From Deinandra increscens subsp. villosa (Eukaryota > Streptophyta > Magnoliopsida > Asterales > Asteraceae): 64,000 nt of DNA. The notes below the pieces were generated by a model that ran no database searches, had not been told where the DNA came from, and saw only the letters and a program-made list of their open reading frames with translations. Positions 1 to 9,754 of the stretch are shown piece by piece. Where the stretch lies: the NCBI GenBank assembly GCA_039602395.1, contig JBCNJP010000023.1:95434030-95498029 (forward strand), given 5' to 3'. Every line of letters begins with the position of its first letter. The stretch's first letter is position 1. Position numbers and translations under genes: made by a program.

Positions 1-345
1 TATTAATGAGCAAGACTTAACTTACATAAATTTAATATGCAAGTTGTTTTGTAGTTGTTTTTTTTTACTTCCTCGACGCAATGCTAGAAGAGGTGTGTTT
101 TTAATGAAATCACGGTTAAAAAAAACCATGTAGAATTGCAATTTGAAAGTAGGTCAAAGTTGCGGTCAAAATTAGGTCATTAATTAAAGGTCAAACTCGG
201 TGGGGTTCATTATTTAGTTTTAGGTTGGGGGTTCTCTTTATCAACTTTTGCTTTGTAATTTGACACCCCACACAACTATCAGTTTGTTTCAATCAAAATA
301 CGTTAGTTAACCGATGGTTCCACACCATCGGTTGCTTCTAAAGAC
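1..345. other. Upstream non-coding stretch
   Basis: AT-rich sequence with no recognisable gene or repeat. An in-frame stop (TAG, 304-306) lies upstream of the ATG at 346, so the next gene's first exon cannot extend left of it without another splice site. Confidence 0.5.
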
Positions 346-3303
346 ATGATTTGCATCAATAAAGACGAAGATGTTGAAAAAGAAGCAGAATTTGCAGGAA
401 TAAACAAGAATGTTGTTGCATTAGATCCTAAAACTGATCCGATAACTGAAGAAGAAGATGATGAAGAAAAAGAGTCAGGATCAGGAATAGATTTAGGTAT
501 TATTTCCATGGAGAAACTTACCCTCGGTCTCAAAAAGAAACTTGTTGTGCTTCCTGTCGGCGGTTTTCTTGTTCATCGAGCTCACTCTCGCCGCCCCAAA
601 ACCATTCCTGAAAACCGCCGCCCTGATTTCTGTTCTGGAAAATTCATGAGTAAGTAAACAATGTTACTCACTTTTCGTTAATTTTCCCACCAATTTGTCC
701 CAAATGATAGCTTCGTGGTAGGTTTAAATCTTGTAAAACGTATTATCTATTGATCAAAATGACTTCTAACTTATATCGGTCTAACTTATATCGGTCGGGT
801 GGGCAGTACATGTTCGTATCGATAAGGTTGTAAGTCGGCAGGGGAGAAGCTTAGCACGGGTCAAACCGGACCCGGGCCCCATCCGTTTTTTCGCTTCGTA
901 GTTTTAGTTCTGAAGAAAAATTATATATTTAGTTCGGCCCCATTCTCTTTGCCCCCATGCCATTCAGCTCTAACCGCCTTTCGGCCCAAGCTTCGCCCCG
1001 TAAGTTGGGAACCTCAAAAAAGAGGTTCGAAAGGGGAACGCCCCGGGGGAGCGGAGTCCAAGGCTGGGTAGAGCTTGGAAAAAATTTATTTTGTCTAAAT
1101 TACTTCATGAAAATTGCACTATAAATTATTTTGTTCGGAAATTGACATTTTATTTTTGAAGGACCAATAGTACAAACTAGTTATCTGAAAAAGACGCTCC
1201 TTCTTGTATAATCGTTGAATTGGTCATTTATGTACATTCTCGTTCATCTTCATCACTACAAAAAATTTCTCATTCCATCCGACAGAGTATTATCGAGTGA
1301 ACCACGAAATATTTAGTCCGAAAGTGTCTTACACGCTTTTTGGAATATCCAAGTATCGTTATTTCTAAAACAAAATACAGGTTTGGTGATTTTAGGTCTT
1401 ACAAAAATTAAAAAAATACTTCACCAATCACCACACCACTTTTTTCATCTACTCTAGATAAATGCATTTTGAGTGAGGAGAAAATGAGGGTTCAAGTCCC
1501 TCTAGGGTGTATCAAGACTCCCTTACTTTCTATATAGGAATCTTTATGTCTTTGTTATGAAGAGGTGAATATATATGGTTGCATACAGTTTACAGGAGGC
1601 CATACTGTGAAGGGTTTTTGAAGTTTTGTTTCGAGAGGTTTGAAGTCGGAATTTGGTCGTCTGCTATGGAGTAAGCATCTCACCAGATGTTATCGTGTGA
1701 CCGTGGTTTACTTATGTTTGTTTGTGTCCGTTTAAGCTGTTTTAGAACAACAATTATCGGACACAAACAAGGAAAACTAATATTTGTTATCATTTTTTGT
1801 AATTTTTTTTATATTTTCAGGCATAACATAGATGGAGTTCTGACCAATGTTATGGGTGAACTCGAAAGCAAACTACTCTTCACATGGGTGAGTTTAAACT
1901 TTAAAACCACTTGATTTACAATTCAGACAAATTTTACGTACTTGTTTGTTTGATTTTTCGACGATTTTGATGTTATCATCGGCATTTGTTAGGGTCAAAA
2001 CCAATGCACCGAGACAAAATTCAAGTGTGTGGGCAATAAGCACAAGCCATTGTTCTTGAAACAACTTGATCATATATGGGAGAAAAAGTATATCTATCAC
2101 AGATGGTCTGCCGGAGAATATTCTGCTTCCAACACGTTGTTGATCTCCGATCCCATCACGGCCCTTCTAAATCCTGTATCACTTTATACTACTTTAATTC
2201 GTGTGTGTTTTTTACGTTTTTTTTTTGTGTATTGGGACTGGTTACTCTGAACCTACCTATTTTTCTGAGTCTGAACCAAGTTTGGGCTTTAGCCTTTAAG
2301 CATGGGTTCGGTTATAGGTTTCAGTTTGGTTTTTGGGCTTGAAAAGGTAAGAAATTTGGGACTGAAATTTTGTGAGTTAATATTTTGTTGGCCAGACGGA
2401 GTTTGGTGTCTATAAGTTGGTTTAACTTAAACCGGTTGGAGGACCGGTTCGAGAAAATGAACCGGAACCGGTTATAAAGAAACCGGTTAGAGCTCAAACC
2501 GGTAGTGGTTACAAACCAAACCACCGGTTACATATCGGTTACACTTTTCTGGCTCCAAACTGGTTACAAAACCAGCTTTTTAGTGACCGTTTGCCAAAAA
2601 ACCCGGTTAAATCAGTACAAAAACTGGTTAAAATCGTTATAAAAACCGGTTAACTGGTTATAACCGGTTAGACAAATTTTCACTAAGAATCGGTTAGAAA
2701 CCGAACCGGTTTCTTGAAAAACCGGTTAGACCCCGACATTAACCTAACCAAAACCGCTCAGGAAAAAAACTGGTTTGTGCACCTCTAGGTTTAAGTCATT
2801 CGGGTTGTAAGTTATAACCGATACTGAGCCCTAAACTTCTTTTTTTTTTAACCGTCAAATGATCGGGTGGGTGTGTAATGCCCCCGTCAGTGATTCAAAT
2901 TTATCGTTAAAAAAGGGTGTCTATAAGTTGGTTTAAGTTACTAATTTTGGTTTGTTTTCGTCGGTTATTTTGATTAATTTATGTCTTATGTGTGTTTTGT
3001 TGCAGCCAAATAATGTTATATCTCCTGCAGAATATGATTCTGAAAACAAGCAAGATGATTTTCTAGGTATATATATGGACTTATCAGCTTGTTATTTTTC
3101 GTATGTTTCGGTAACGTTGAGTGTAATATGTTCCATCAGGTCCGAACGGTGAGTTACGAGTGTTTTTGGAGGGACTTGCGGAAGCTAAAGATGTTCAGAC
3201 TTATGTGAAAACACACCGGATTGGGGATCCAGCAATAACATCGTCTCATGCTGATTGGGAGTATTATTCCAAGATAATTCGTGCGTATACCACGACCAAG
3301 TGA
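346..3303 (+). CDS. NLI-interacting-factor/FCP1-like HAD phosphatase-domain protein, six exons
   Basis: My splice model joins exons 346-649, 1589-1670, 1821-1887, 1993-2175, 3006-3066 and 3140-3303. All junctions are GT-AG and in phase, giving 286 aa. The product reads continuously like plant NIF/FCP1-domain proteins: KKKLVVL, then NRRPDF, RRPYCEGFLKFCFERFEVGIWSS, KSKLLF, a QC motif, NKHKPLFLKQLDHIW, LLNP, GELRVFLEGLA. The family are HAD-fold phosphatases, often nuclear. Oddity: the first motif, usually LDVNG, reads LPVGG here; the nucleophilic Asp is Pro70 (codon 553-555). The later acidic motif is SDP rather than the usual DDSP. The protein is therefore probably not an active phosphatase, though the frame is intact. 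An acidic E/D/K-rich segment (about residues 37-48) precedes the domain. The start is uncertain; an upstream exon is possible. Confidence 0.75.
2425..2770. repeat. ACCGGTT-rich degenerate repeat in intron 4 of the NIF-like gene
   Basis: About a dozen copies of ACCGGTT or one-base variants lie within some 340 bases. A 20-base segment starting GGTGTCTATAAGTTGG occurs on both sides (near 2407 and 2917), so the block sits between direct repeats. Related ACCGGTT blocks occur at 8579-8890 and 35320-35540. Confidence 0.6.
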
Positions 3304-3774
3304 TCCTATTCGTTCGGACCGAAAGAGTGTTGGTTGTTTTCTTTGTGTTTTGATTACTAGTTCAATTAGTTCAAGCATGTTATGATTCTACAACTTTAAA
3401 TATATTTGATGCAAGTTCTTCTACATAACTTAAGCTGCTCTAAAAAATTCTTTTCTACACAAATGAATAATTCTTTGTAACCATTAGATAATTCAAATGG
3501 AAAATCACAAAAAAATAGATAATATGACAAATCGAATCTTTATATATTGACATTGAAAGCTCAACCTGTTATTTCATCTCATTAAAGCTAGAAGCTAAAC
3601 GCTCAAAGCATTAAGACTAGAGTCTAAAGGTTATATTACACGATTTTACCTATTATACCACCAACTCATGTGATGGTTAAAAAAATAATTGCATTGCTTT
3701 AACGTAACGTAAATAAAACGAAAATGCAAAACGACATTGTAATAACGGTAAAATCAGAGGTGAAAAAAGTCTTG
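3304..3774. other. Intergenic, 3' flank of the NIF-like gene
   Basis: AT-rich sequence, presumably 3' UTR then spacer. No gene, RNA or repeat recognised up to the junction with the copia element, whose left boundary is uncertain within about 30 bases. Confidence 0.4.
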
Positions 3775-3857
3775 AGCCATGGTGGCGGCCGGAAAAAGGG
3801 TGATGGCCGGTTTAGGGTTACGTGGGGGGATGGGGAAGAAAAAGAAAAGAAAACTAG

Positions 3858-3870
3858 GCTCTGATTACCA
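3858..3870 (-). promoter_or_regulatory. Primer-binding site of the inverted copia 5' end
   Basis: On the minus strand this reads TGGTAATCAGAGC, directly after the LTR end CCATTCAACA. It matches the usual plant initiator-Met tRNA site TGGTATCAGAGC with one extra A. Its position and orientation show that the leader, not just the LTR, is inverted. Confidence 0.8.
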
Positions 3871-4008
3871 TGTTGAATGGTGAAATATTATTGATTGATC
3901 TCAAAACAATACACCCCAAATATAAATAATGTTCCTAGCCTATAAACAAGGAAAAGATACAAGAAATCACGAAAGGAACATAATCCAAAAATAACTAACA
4001 AATAATAT
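3871..4008 (-). repeat. Inverted copy of the copia LTR
   Basis: 138 bases matching the reverse complement of 8202-8339 essentially base for base by eye. About nine terminal bases of the outer LTR end are missing at the junction with gag (4008/4009). Confidence 0.85.
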
Positions 4009-4009
4009 T

Positions 4010-7000
4010 GACGACACAACCCCACCGTCCGAAGAAGATCCCTCATACGAGTCATGGGCTGAACTTGACGCCCTCATTCTTCAATGGATCTATAGCACGG
4101 TTGCAGATGATGTATGTCGCAGAATCTTTGACGAACCAACTTCCAGAAAAGCGTGGCTGCAAATCCAAGAAATTTTTCTTAATAACAAACACGCCAGGGC
4201 AGCCACTCTCGAGCAACAGTTCACAAACACAACTTTGGCTTCCTCGACATCGTTTGATGAATACTGCTAAACCCTTAAAGACCTTGCCAACCAACTAGCG
4301 GACGTTCAACAGCCTGTTTCGGAGAGCCGCCTCGTAATCCAGATGGTCCGCGGGCTGCCGGCGGAATACGATACCGTCGGAGCTATCATAAATCAACAAA
4401 CTCCGACGTGGGACCAGGCCCGCGGCATGGTAGAAGCCGAACAACAGCAACAAGCGGCTCGCCGGAGCTCCTCCCGGGACGCCGCGCTGGCCGCCACTCA
4501 AAACCCCACTCGGCCACCTACCAATTCCGATCAGCAATCAACCAGTCGGTCCCCCTACCCCAACGGTTACAGGGGTAATAATTACGACCCTGCTAAGGCG
4601 GCGCGTGGCGACAGAGGTGGACGAGGAAAATTTTCCGGCCGTGGCTGAGGACGTTTCAACGGCGCCGGTGCGCCTTGGAACTTTCAGGCGCAAGTACCCA
4701 ATTCTAATTATGCTTCAGGGGGAATTTTAGGTCCTCGACCTACCCCTTCTTTTGCTGGTGCCGGATCACACCAATGGGCTCCACCCACACCATTTCCATC
4801 TTTGCCAGCCCATGTTCATAATAATTCACAGGCCCAATTTTTTAATCAGCAAGCCCACATGGCTCAAATGCAACCTGCTAGCCCATTAACCCCACCCGGG
4901 TTTGTTTTTTATCCACAAGGTACACCGGGTCTCAATCCGCTTTCTCCTCAAGACATTGGAACCGCTATGACAACGTTGAATCTAAATAATCAGGATCAGG
5001 GACAATGGATAATGGATACGGGCGCCTCTTCTCACATCACCTCTGATCCAGGTAACATTAAAATTCCCAGTTTTTTACCTGTTAATCCTATATTTGTTGG
5101 GAATGGTCAATTGTTGCCCGTTAGTGGCTCAGGTAATGGCTTTTACAAAACCCCCACCAAAACCTTTCAGCTTAACCAAATTGTTCATTCCCCTAATGTC
5201 ATTAAAAACTTGATCTCTGTTCGCAAATTCACTATAGATAACCAAGTATCGATTGAATTTGACCCTTTTGGTTTTTCTTTGAAGGACCTCAAGGATGGAC
5301 AACTGCTTTCCCGCCACAATAGCAGTGGAGATCTTTACCCGCTCACTCCCTCATCCACAAGTCTTCTCACCACCTCTACGGCGGCTCCTTGGCATGATCG
5401 ACTTGGGCATCCCGGATCGAACGTGCTTGCTCATTTATCTCGTTTATTTTCATTTAAAAATAATAAATCTCTTGACTCTTTGGTTTGTAAGTCGTGTCAA
5501 GTGTCAAACAGCAAACGTTTACCATTTCATGAATCTGTTTCTCAAACATTTAACGCATTTGATTTGATTCATTGTGACTTGTGGACATCCCATGTGCTTA
5601 GTAACTCTGGCTATAAATATTATATGATACTTCTGGATAATTTTACCAATTTTGTTTGGGTGTACCCTCTTAAATTCAAGTCAGAAACATTTACAAATTT
5701 TACTAAGTTTCACAATCTTATTCACACTCAATTCAATAAAAAAATTAAAACCTTTCAGTGTGATTTAGGCGGTGAGTTTGACAACAACGACTTTAAACAA
5801 TTTGCTCATCAACAGGGCCTGGTGTTTCGTTTCGCGTGCCCTCAGACGTCTCAACAAAATGGGCGTTCTGAGCGTATGATCCGTCGCTTGAACGACATTA
5901 TTCGGGCTTTATTGATCCATTCGCACCTTCCCTCCAAATTTTGGGTTGAGGCCCTCCACACGGCCTCTTATCTTCACAACATCCTCCCTAGTAAGAAACT
6001 CAATTTCAACCCACCAGCCTTTGCTCTTTATCATCGTCACCCGACATACGACCACTTGCGTGTGTTCGGGTGCGCGTGTTATCCCAACATGTCGGCCACC
6101 CAAAATAACAAACTCTCTTCCCGATCAACCCAATGCGTATTCCTCGGGTATCCCGCCGATTTCCGAGGCTATAGGTGTTTCGATCCCCAAACCGGTCGGG
6201 TACACCTATCTCGTCACGTCGTCTTTGACGAAAATACGTTTCCATTCACCAATCCCCCACCTTCTCATACCTATGATTTCCTTGAGGACGACTCACCTAC
6301 TTTTTCAAACGTCCAATTCCCTTCCCCGAAACCACCACCTACATCGACCCCGCAACCAACTCCACCACCCACTCCCGTTATCCCACAGACCACGAACCAC
6401 ATTCCCATCGCCACCCAAACGGCCCAAACCCAACCCTTCCAATCTCCCTTATCGGCCCCTCCGTCCGACAGCTCATCCTCGGCCCACTCTCCCAGTTCCG
6501 AGGTCCAATCCTCCGGACGGTCTTCGATGGCCCAACCCGACGCCAATTCTCCTCCCCATACACACCACATGCTAACCCGTGGCAAATCTGGTATTGTTAA
6601 ACCCAACCCCCGTTATCTTTTCGCCGTGTCTACCGACATATCTCCATTATCCACATCCTATGTCAAAGCCTTATCTGACCCTAACTGGCTTCAACCCATG
6701 AACGATGAATTTAGTGCTTTGCAGGTTAATAAAACTTGGGAACTGGTACCACGACCGTCTGACAGACCAGTTATTAAATCCATGTGGCTTTTTCGTCATA
6801 AGTTCAAAGTTGATGGCTCGCTTGATCGCTACAAGGCTCGTCTTGTTTGTAATGGCAAGTCACAGACGGTTGGTATTGATTGTATGGATACTTTCAGTCC
6901 GGTCATTAAACCGGCCACCATTCGCACAATACTATCTATTGCGATATCCAAGAACTGGCAGATACATCAGATGGATGTGAAAAATGCGTTCTTGCATGGC

Positions 7001-8185
7001 ACACTCGAGGAGACGGTTTACATGCAGCAGCCTCCTGGTTTCGTTCATCCGGAGTATCCTAATCATGTCTGTCGGCTACAGAAATCTCTCTATGAGCTCA
7101 AACAGGCACCGCGGGCCTGGTATTCGAGATTCTCTACTTTTATTACTTCATTGGGATTTCGTAGAAGCATTTGTGACACCTCATTATTCATTTACCGCGA
7201 CAGGGATCAGGTGGCTTATTTACTACTATATGTAGATGATATAGTGCTAACTGCGAGTCATCCTCAGGTTTTATCACAGGTGATCAGACGTTTATCTCAG
7301 GAGTTTGCTATGACTGACATGGGCCCTCTCCATCACTTTCTCGGGATACAGGTCACTCGTTCCGCAGGGTCCGTTTTCCTGAATCAGACTCAGTATGCGC
7401 GGGATATTCTTCACAGGGCCAACATGTCCACTTGTAAACCTTGTCACACTCCTGTTGACGCGAGCTCTAAATTGAGCGCGCACGATGGTGCGCCTTTGGC
7501 CGATGGCTCCCTTTATCGCAGTTTAGCTGGGGCTCTTCAGTATCTTACTATCACACGTCCCGATCTTTCCTATGCAGTTCAACAGATCTGTCTTTTCATG
7601 CATGCGCCTCGGGAACCTCACTTATTATTCATGAAACGGGTTCTCCGATATCTACATGGCACACTTGATCATGGCTTGCGTTTACGGGCCTCATCCGACG
7701 CCTCTCTCGTTGCTTATTCGGACGCCGATTGGGGCGGCTGTCCCGACACGAGACGATCGACTAGCGGATATTGCATTTTCATGGGGCCTAATCTGCTTTC
7801 TTGGTCCTCTAAACGTCAGCCGACAATTTCTCGTTCTAGTGCGGAGGCCGAATATAGGGGTGTCGCCAACACCGTAGCCGAAGCCACATGGATCCGCAAC
7901 CTACTTTATGAACTGCACGTACCGGTCTCTAAAGCCACCATAGTTTATTGTGATAACATCTCGGCTGTTTACTTGTCAGAGAATCCGGTCCAACATCAAA
8001 GAACCAAGCATGTGGAGATTGACATTCATTTCGTTCGCGAAAAGGTTCAGATCGGGCATATCAGAGTTCTTCACATTCCTTCTCCATATCAGTATGCTGA
8101 CATCTTCACGAAAGGGTTGCCCAGATACTTGTTCGACTCTTTTCGATCCAGCTTAAACGTTTCGGGATCTTCACGTTCAAGCTGA
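4010..8185 (+). pseudogene. Copia gag-pol, two stops in gag, pol open
   Basis: One reading frame runs from 4010 to 8185 with stops at 4268-4270 (TAA) and 4646-4648 (TGA). The gag part resembles the UBN2/retrotran_gag family (SWAELDALILQW; LVIQMVRGLP) and lacks its N-terminus because of the inversion. From 4649 the frame is open for 1179 codons. Counting from 4802: aspartic protease DTGASSHIT (72-80), gag-pre-integrase WHDRLGHP (about 195), integrase core (HCDLWTS, CDLGGEFD, NGRSER), reverse transcriptase with YVDD at 810-813, and RNase H (DADWGG, SSAEAEY). A ribosome starting at a normal gag ATG could not read the whole frame, so I treat it as defective, though the pol domains themselves look whole. 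Confidence 0.85.
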
Positions 8186-8192
8186 GGGGGAA
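8184..8192 (+). promoter_or_regulatory. Copia polypurine tract
   Basis: GAGGGGGAA overlaps the pol stop and lies directly before the 3' LTR. It is the expected plus-strand priming site. Confidence 0.7.
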
Positions 8193-8339
8193 TATTAGAG
8201 GATATTATTTGTTAGTTATTTTTGGATTATGTTCCTTTCGTGATTTCTTGTATCTTTTCCTTGTTTATAGGCTAGGAACATTATTTATATTTGGGGTGTA
8301 TTGTTTTGAGATCAATCAATAATATTTCACCATTCAACA
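8193..8339 (+). repeat. Copia 3' LTR, about 147 bp
   Basis: Starts at TATTAGAGG after the polypurine tract and ends in CCATTCAACA. Short for an LTR. Its 8202-8339 portion is the partner of the inverted copy at 3871-4008. Confidence 0.75.
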
Positions 8340-8578
8340 CCTAAGACCTAATAGTTATATTGAATGTCATTATCACAGTTACTTTACTGTTCATGTCAAC
8401 TTTAATCTGTATATTGTATAATTTGCGTAAAGACCAATAAATTTATGTATTTTATGATGATTTATGAGCGGTAAAAGTTCATTTTTTTATACTTGGTTGA
8501 GAGTGGTTCACTTCGAGAGATAGAAGTGATTCGACCAATGACATCTTATGTTATAACATTAGCTAGTCAGGCATAGAG
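8340..8578. other. Spacer between the copia element and the ACCGGTT repeat
   Basis: AT-rich spacer; nothing recognised. Confidence 0.4.
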
Positions 8579-8890
8579 GTGTATAAACATGTTTTTTTCG
8601 TAACTGATTTCGATTAAGACCTTTGACCAGTGAAAACCGGTTAGGGTGGTGACCAGTTCGGTTTGTAACCGGTTTGAGAGAAAAAAATGTGTAACTGGAT
8701 TGTAATCGATGTGACCGGTTAACTGGTTTTTATCTTTTTTTTGACAACCGGTTAGTAAATAACCGGTTTAGTAACCGGTTTGTCAACATGAGAGGTGAAA
8801 CCGATGTATAACCAAGAGGCCGGTTTAAAACCATAACTAGTCGAACAAACCGGTTCTGACCTACCGATTTTTTTCCCACATCTAAACTCA
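8579..8890. mobile_element. Putative hAT-like element rich in ACCGGTT
   Basis: Starts TAGAGGTG and ends near CACATCTA, a rough inverted pair. It is flanked by GTCAGGCA on the left and CTCAGGCA on the right (7 of 8 match), which fits an 8-bp hAT target duplication, though two bases at the right edge are unassigned. The interior is dominated by ACCGGTT variants, as at 2425-2770. Confidence 0.4.
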
Positions 8891-9640
8891 GGCAAATAAA
8901 GTAGCCCACAAAAATTGCGGGTAATATACAACTAATATGATCTTTATCATAGTTGTTTGAAAGGACCTTGAGGTCTTTTATTTTGTTCAATCTTGGGTTT
9001 GACACATATATTGATTAACCATCTCATGGATGCTAGTTCAAAGTATTAATTAAGAATAGTAAAGCTATCTTCAATTCTTTAAAGTTAAGGAACAAAGAGT
9101 TATTTGATTTAGTTATTATTTATTTATTTTTCTGGTTTGGAATTAGGAAGTGTCGTATTGGGGTCGAGTGGCTTAAAAAACCCTCTCTTATTAATGTAAT
9201 TTGTTTTCTTGTTTAGTTGTCTTAGCCAAATATATAACAATCTTAGTTATATCCTTGATATTTTAATAGAATATTCTAATAATACGTGTATAAATATCAT
9301 TTTATCCAAAAGCTAAAAAACTTAAACCAAAACCGTTGAACACCCCTAACTTGAACCCTCAACCTTTAACGAATAAACACCTTAAACAACACTAAAATAC
9401 CAGTTTACTAGAAACCCTTTAAAAAGTCAATTTCCCATTACGATATAGTTCACTGTTTTCATATTGGTTTTTTTTAAAACCGGCATCTCTTAAAAATAAC
9501 ACAGTTAATTATATAACGGTATTTTATCAATTAACAAAAAAAATTAAAAAAAGGAACGTATAAAACAACTTGTCTATTGTTTACATGTTTTAATTTCGGA
9601 GATAGTGTCGTAATCGTGACTTTTTCATCACGAAAACCGG
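8891..9640. other. Intergenic, distal promoter region of enolase
   Basis: AT-rich. No coding potential or known repeat recognised; the distal promoter of the enolase gene presumably lies at its right end. Confidence 0.4.
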
Positions 9641-9646
9641 AAGGGG

Positions 9647-9655
9647 CTATAAATA
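9647..9655 (+). promoter_or_regulatory. TATA box of enolase
   Basis: CTATAAATA lies about 100 bases before the ATG at 9755, a usual spacing for a plant TATA box with a 60-80 base leader. Transcription would start near 9680 (inferred). Confidence 0.7.
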
Positions 9656-9754
9656 GCAGAAACAACTACAAATACATGGCGTACCTCCCATTCCCTCACT
9701 CGAATTTCACACTTCTCCTCTTTCCTGATCAATTTCTGCATCTTAATCTCAAAA

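Larger units (their letters stand above)
3775..8339 (+). mobile_element. Ty1/copia LTR retrotransposon with inverted 5' end
   Basis: The body (about 4010-8339) runs on the + strand: gag, protease, integrase, reverse transcriptase, RNase H, polypurine tract, 3' LTR. The left end is reversed: 3871-4008 is the reverse complement of 8202-8339, and next to it on the minus strand come a tRNA-iMet-type primer-binding site and a short leader with an ATG (3780). Normal LTRs are direct repeats, so the first 230 or so bases have been inverted relative to the body. The short LTR and the integrase/RT motifs suggest the Ale/Retrofit-type copia lineage (inference). I see no clear 5-bp target duplication, as expected after rearrangement. 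Confidence 0.85.

Noticed and set aside
1470..1515. tRNA-like B box (GGTTCAAGTCC) in intron 1 of the NIF-like gene
   Set aside because: No matching A box or cloverleaf could be drawn; likewise near 59735 and 11830. Chance or decayed SINE at most.
5909..6606. Several minus-strand and alternate-frame ORFs within the copia pol
   Set aside because: They overlap the protease/integrase linker, a Pro/Ser-rich region whose base composition keeps other frames open. The + frame carries all conserved motifs.
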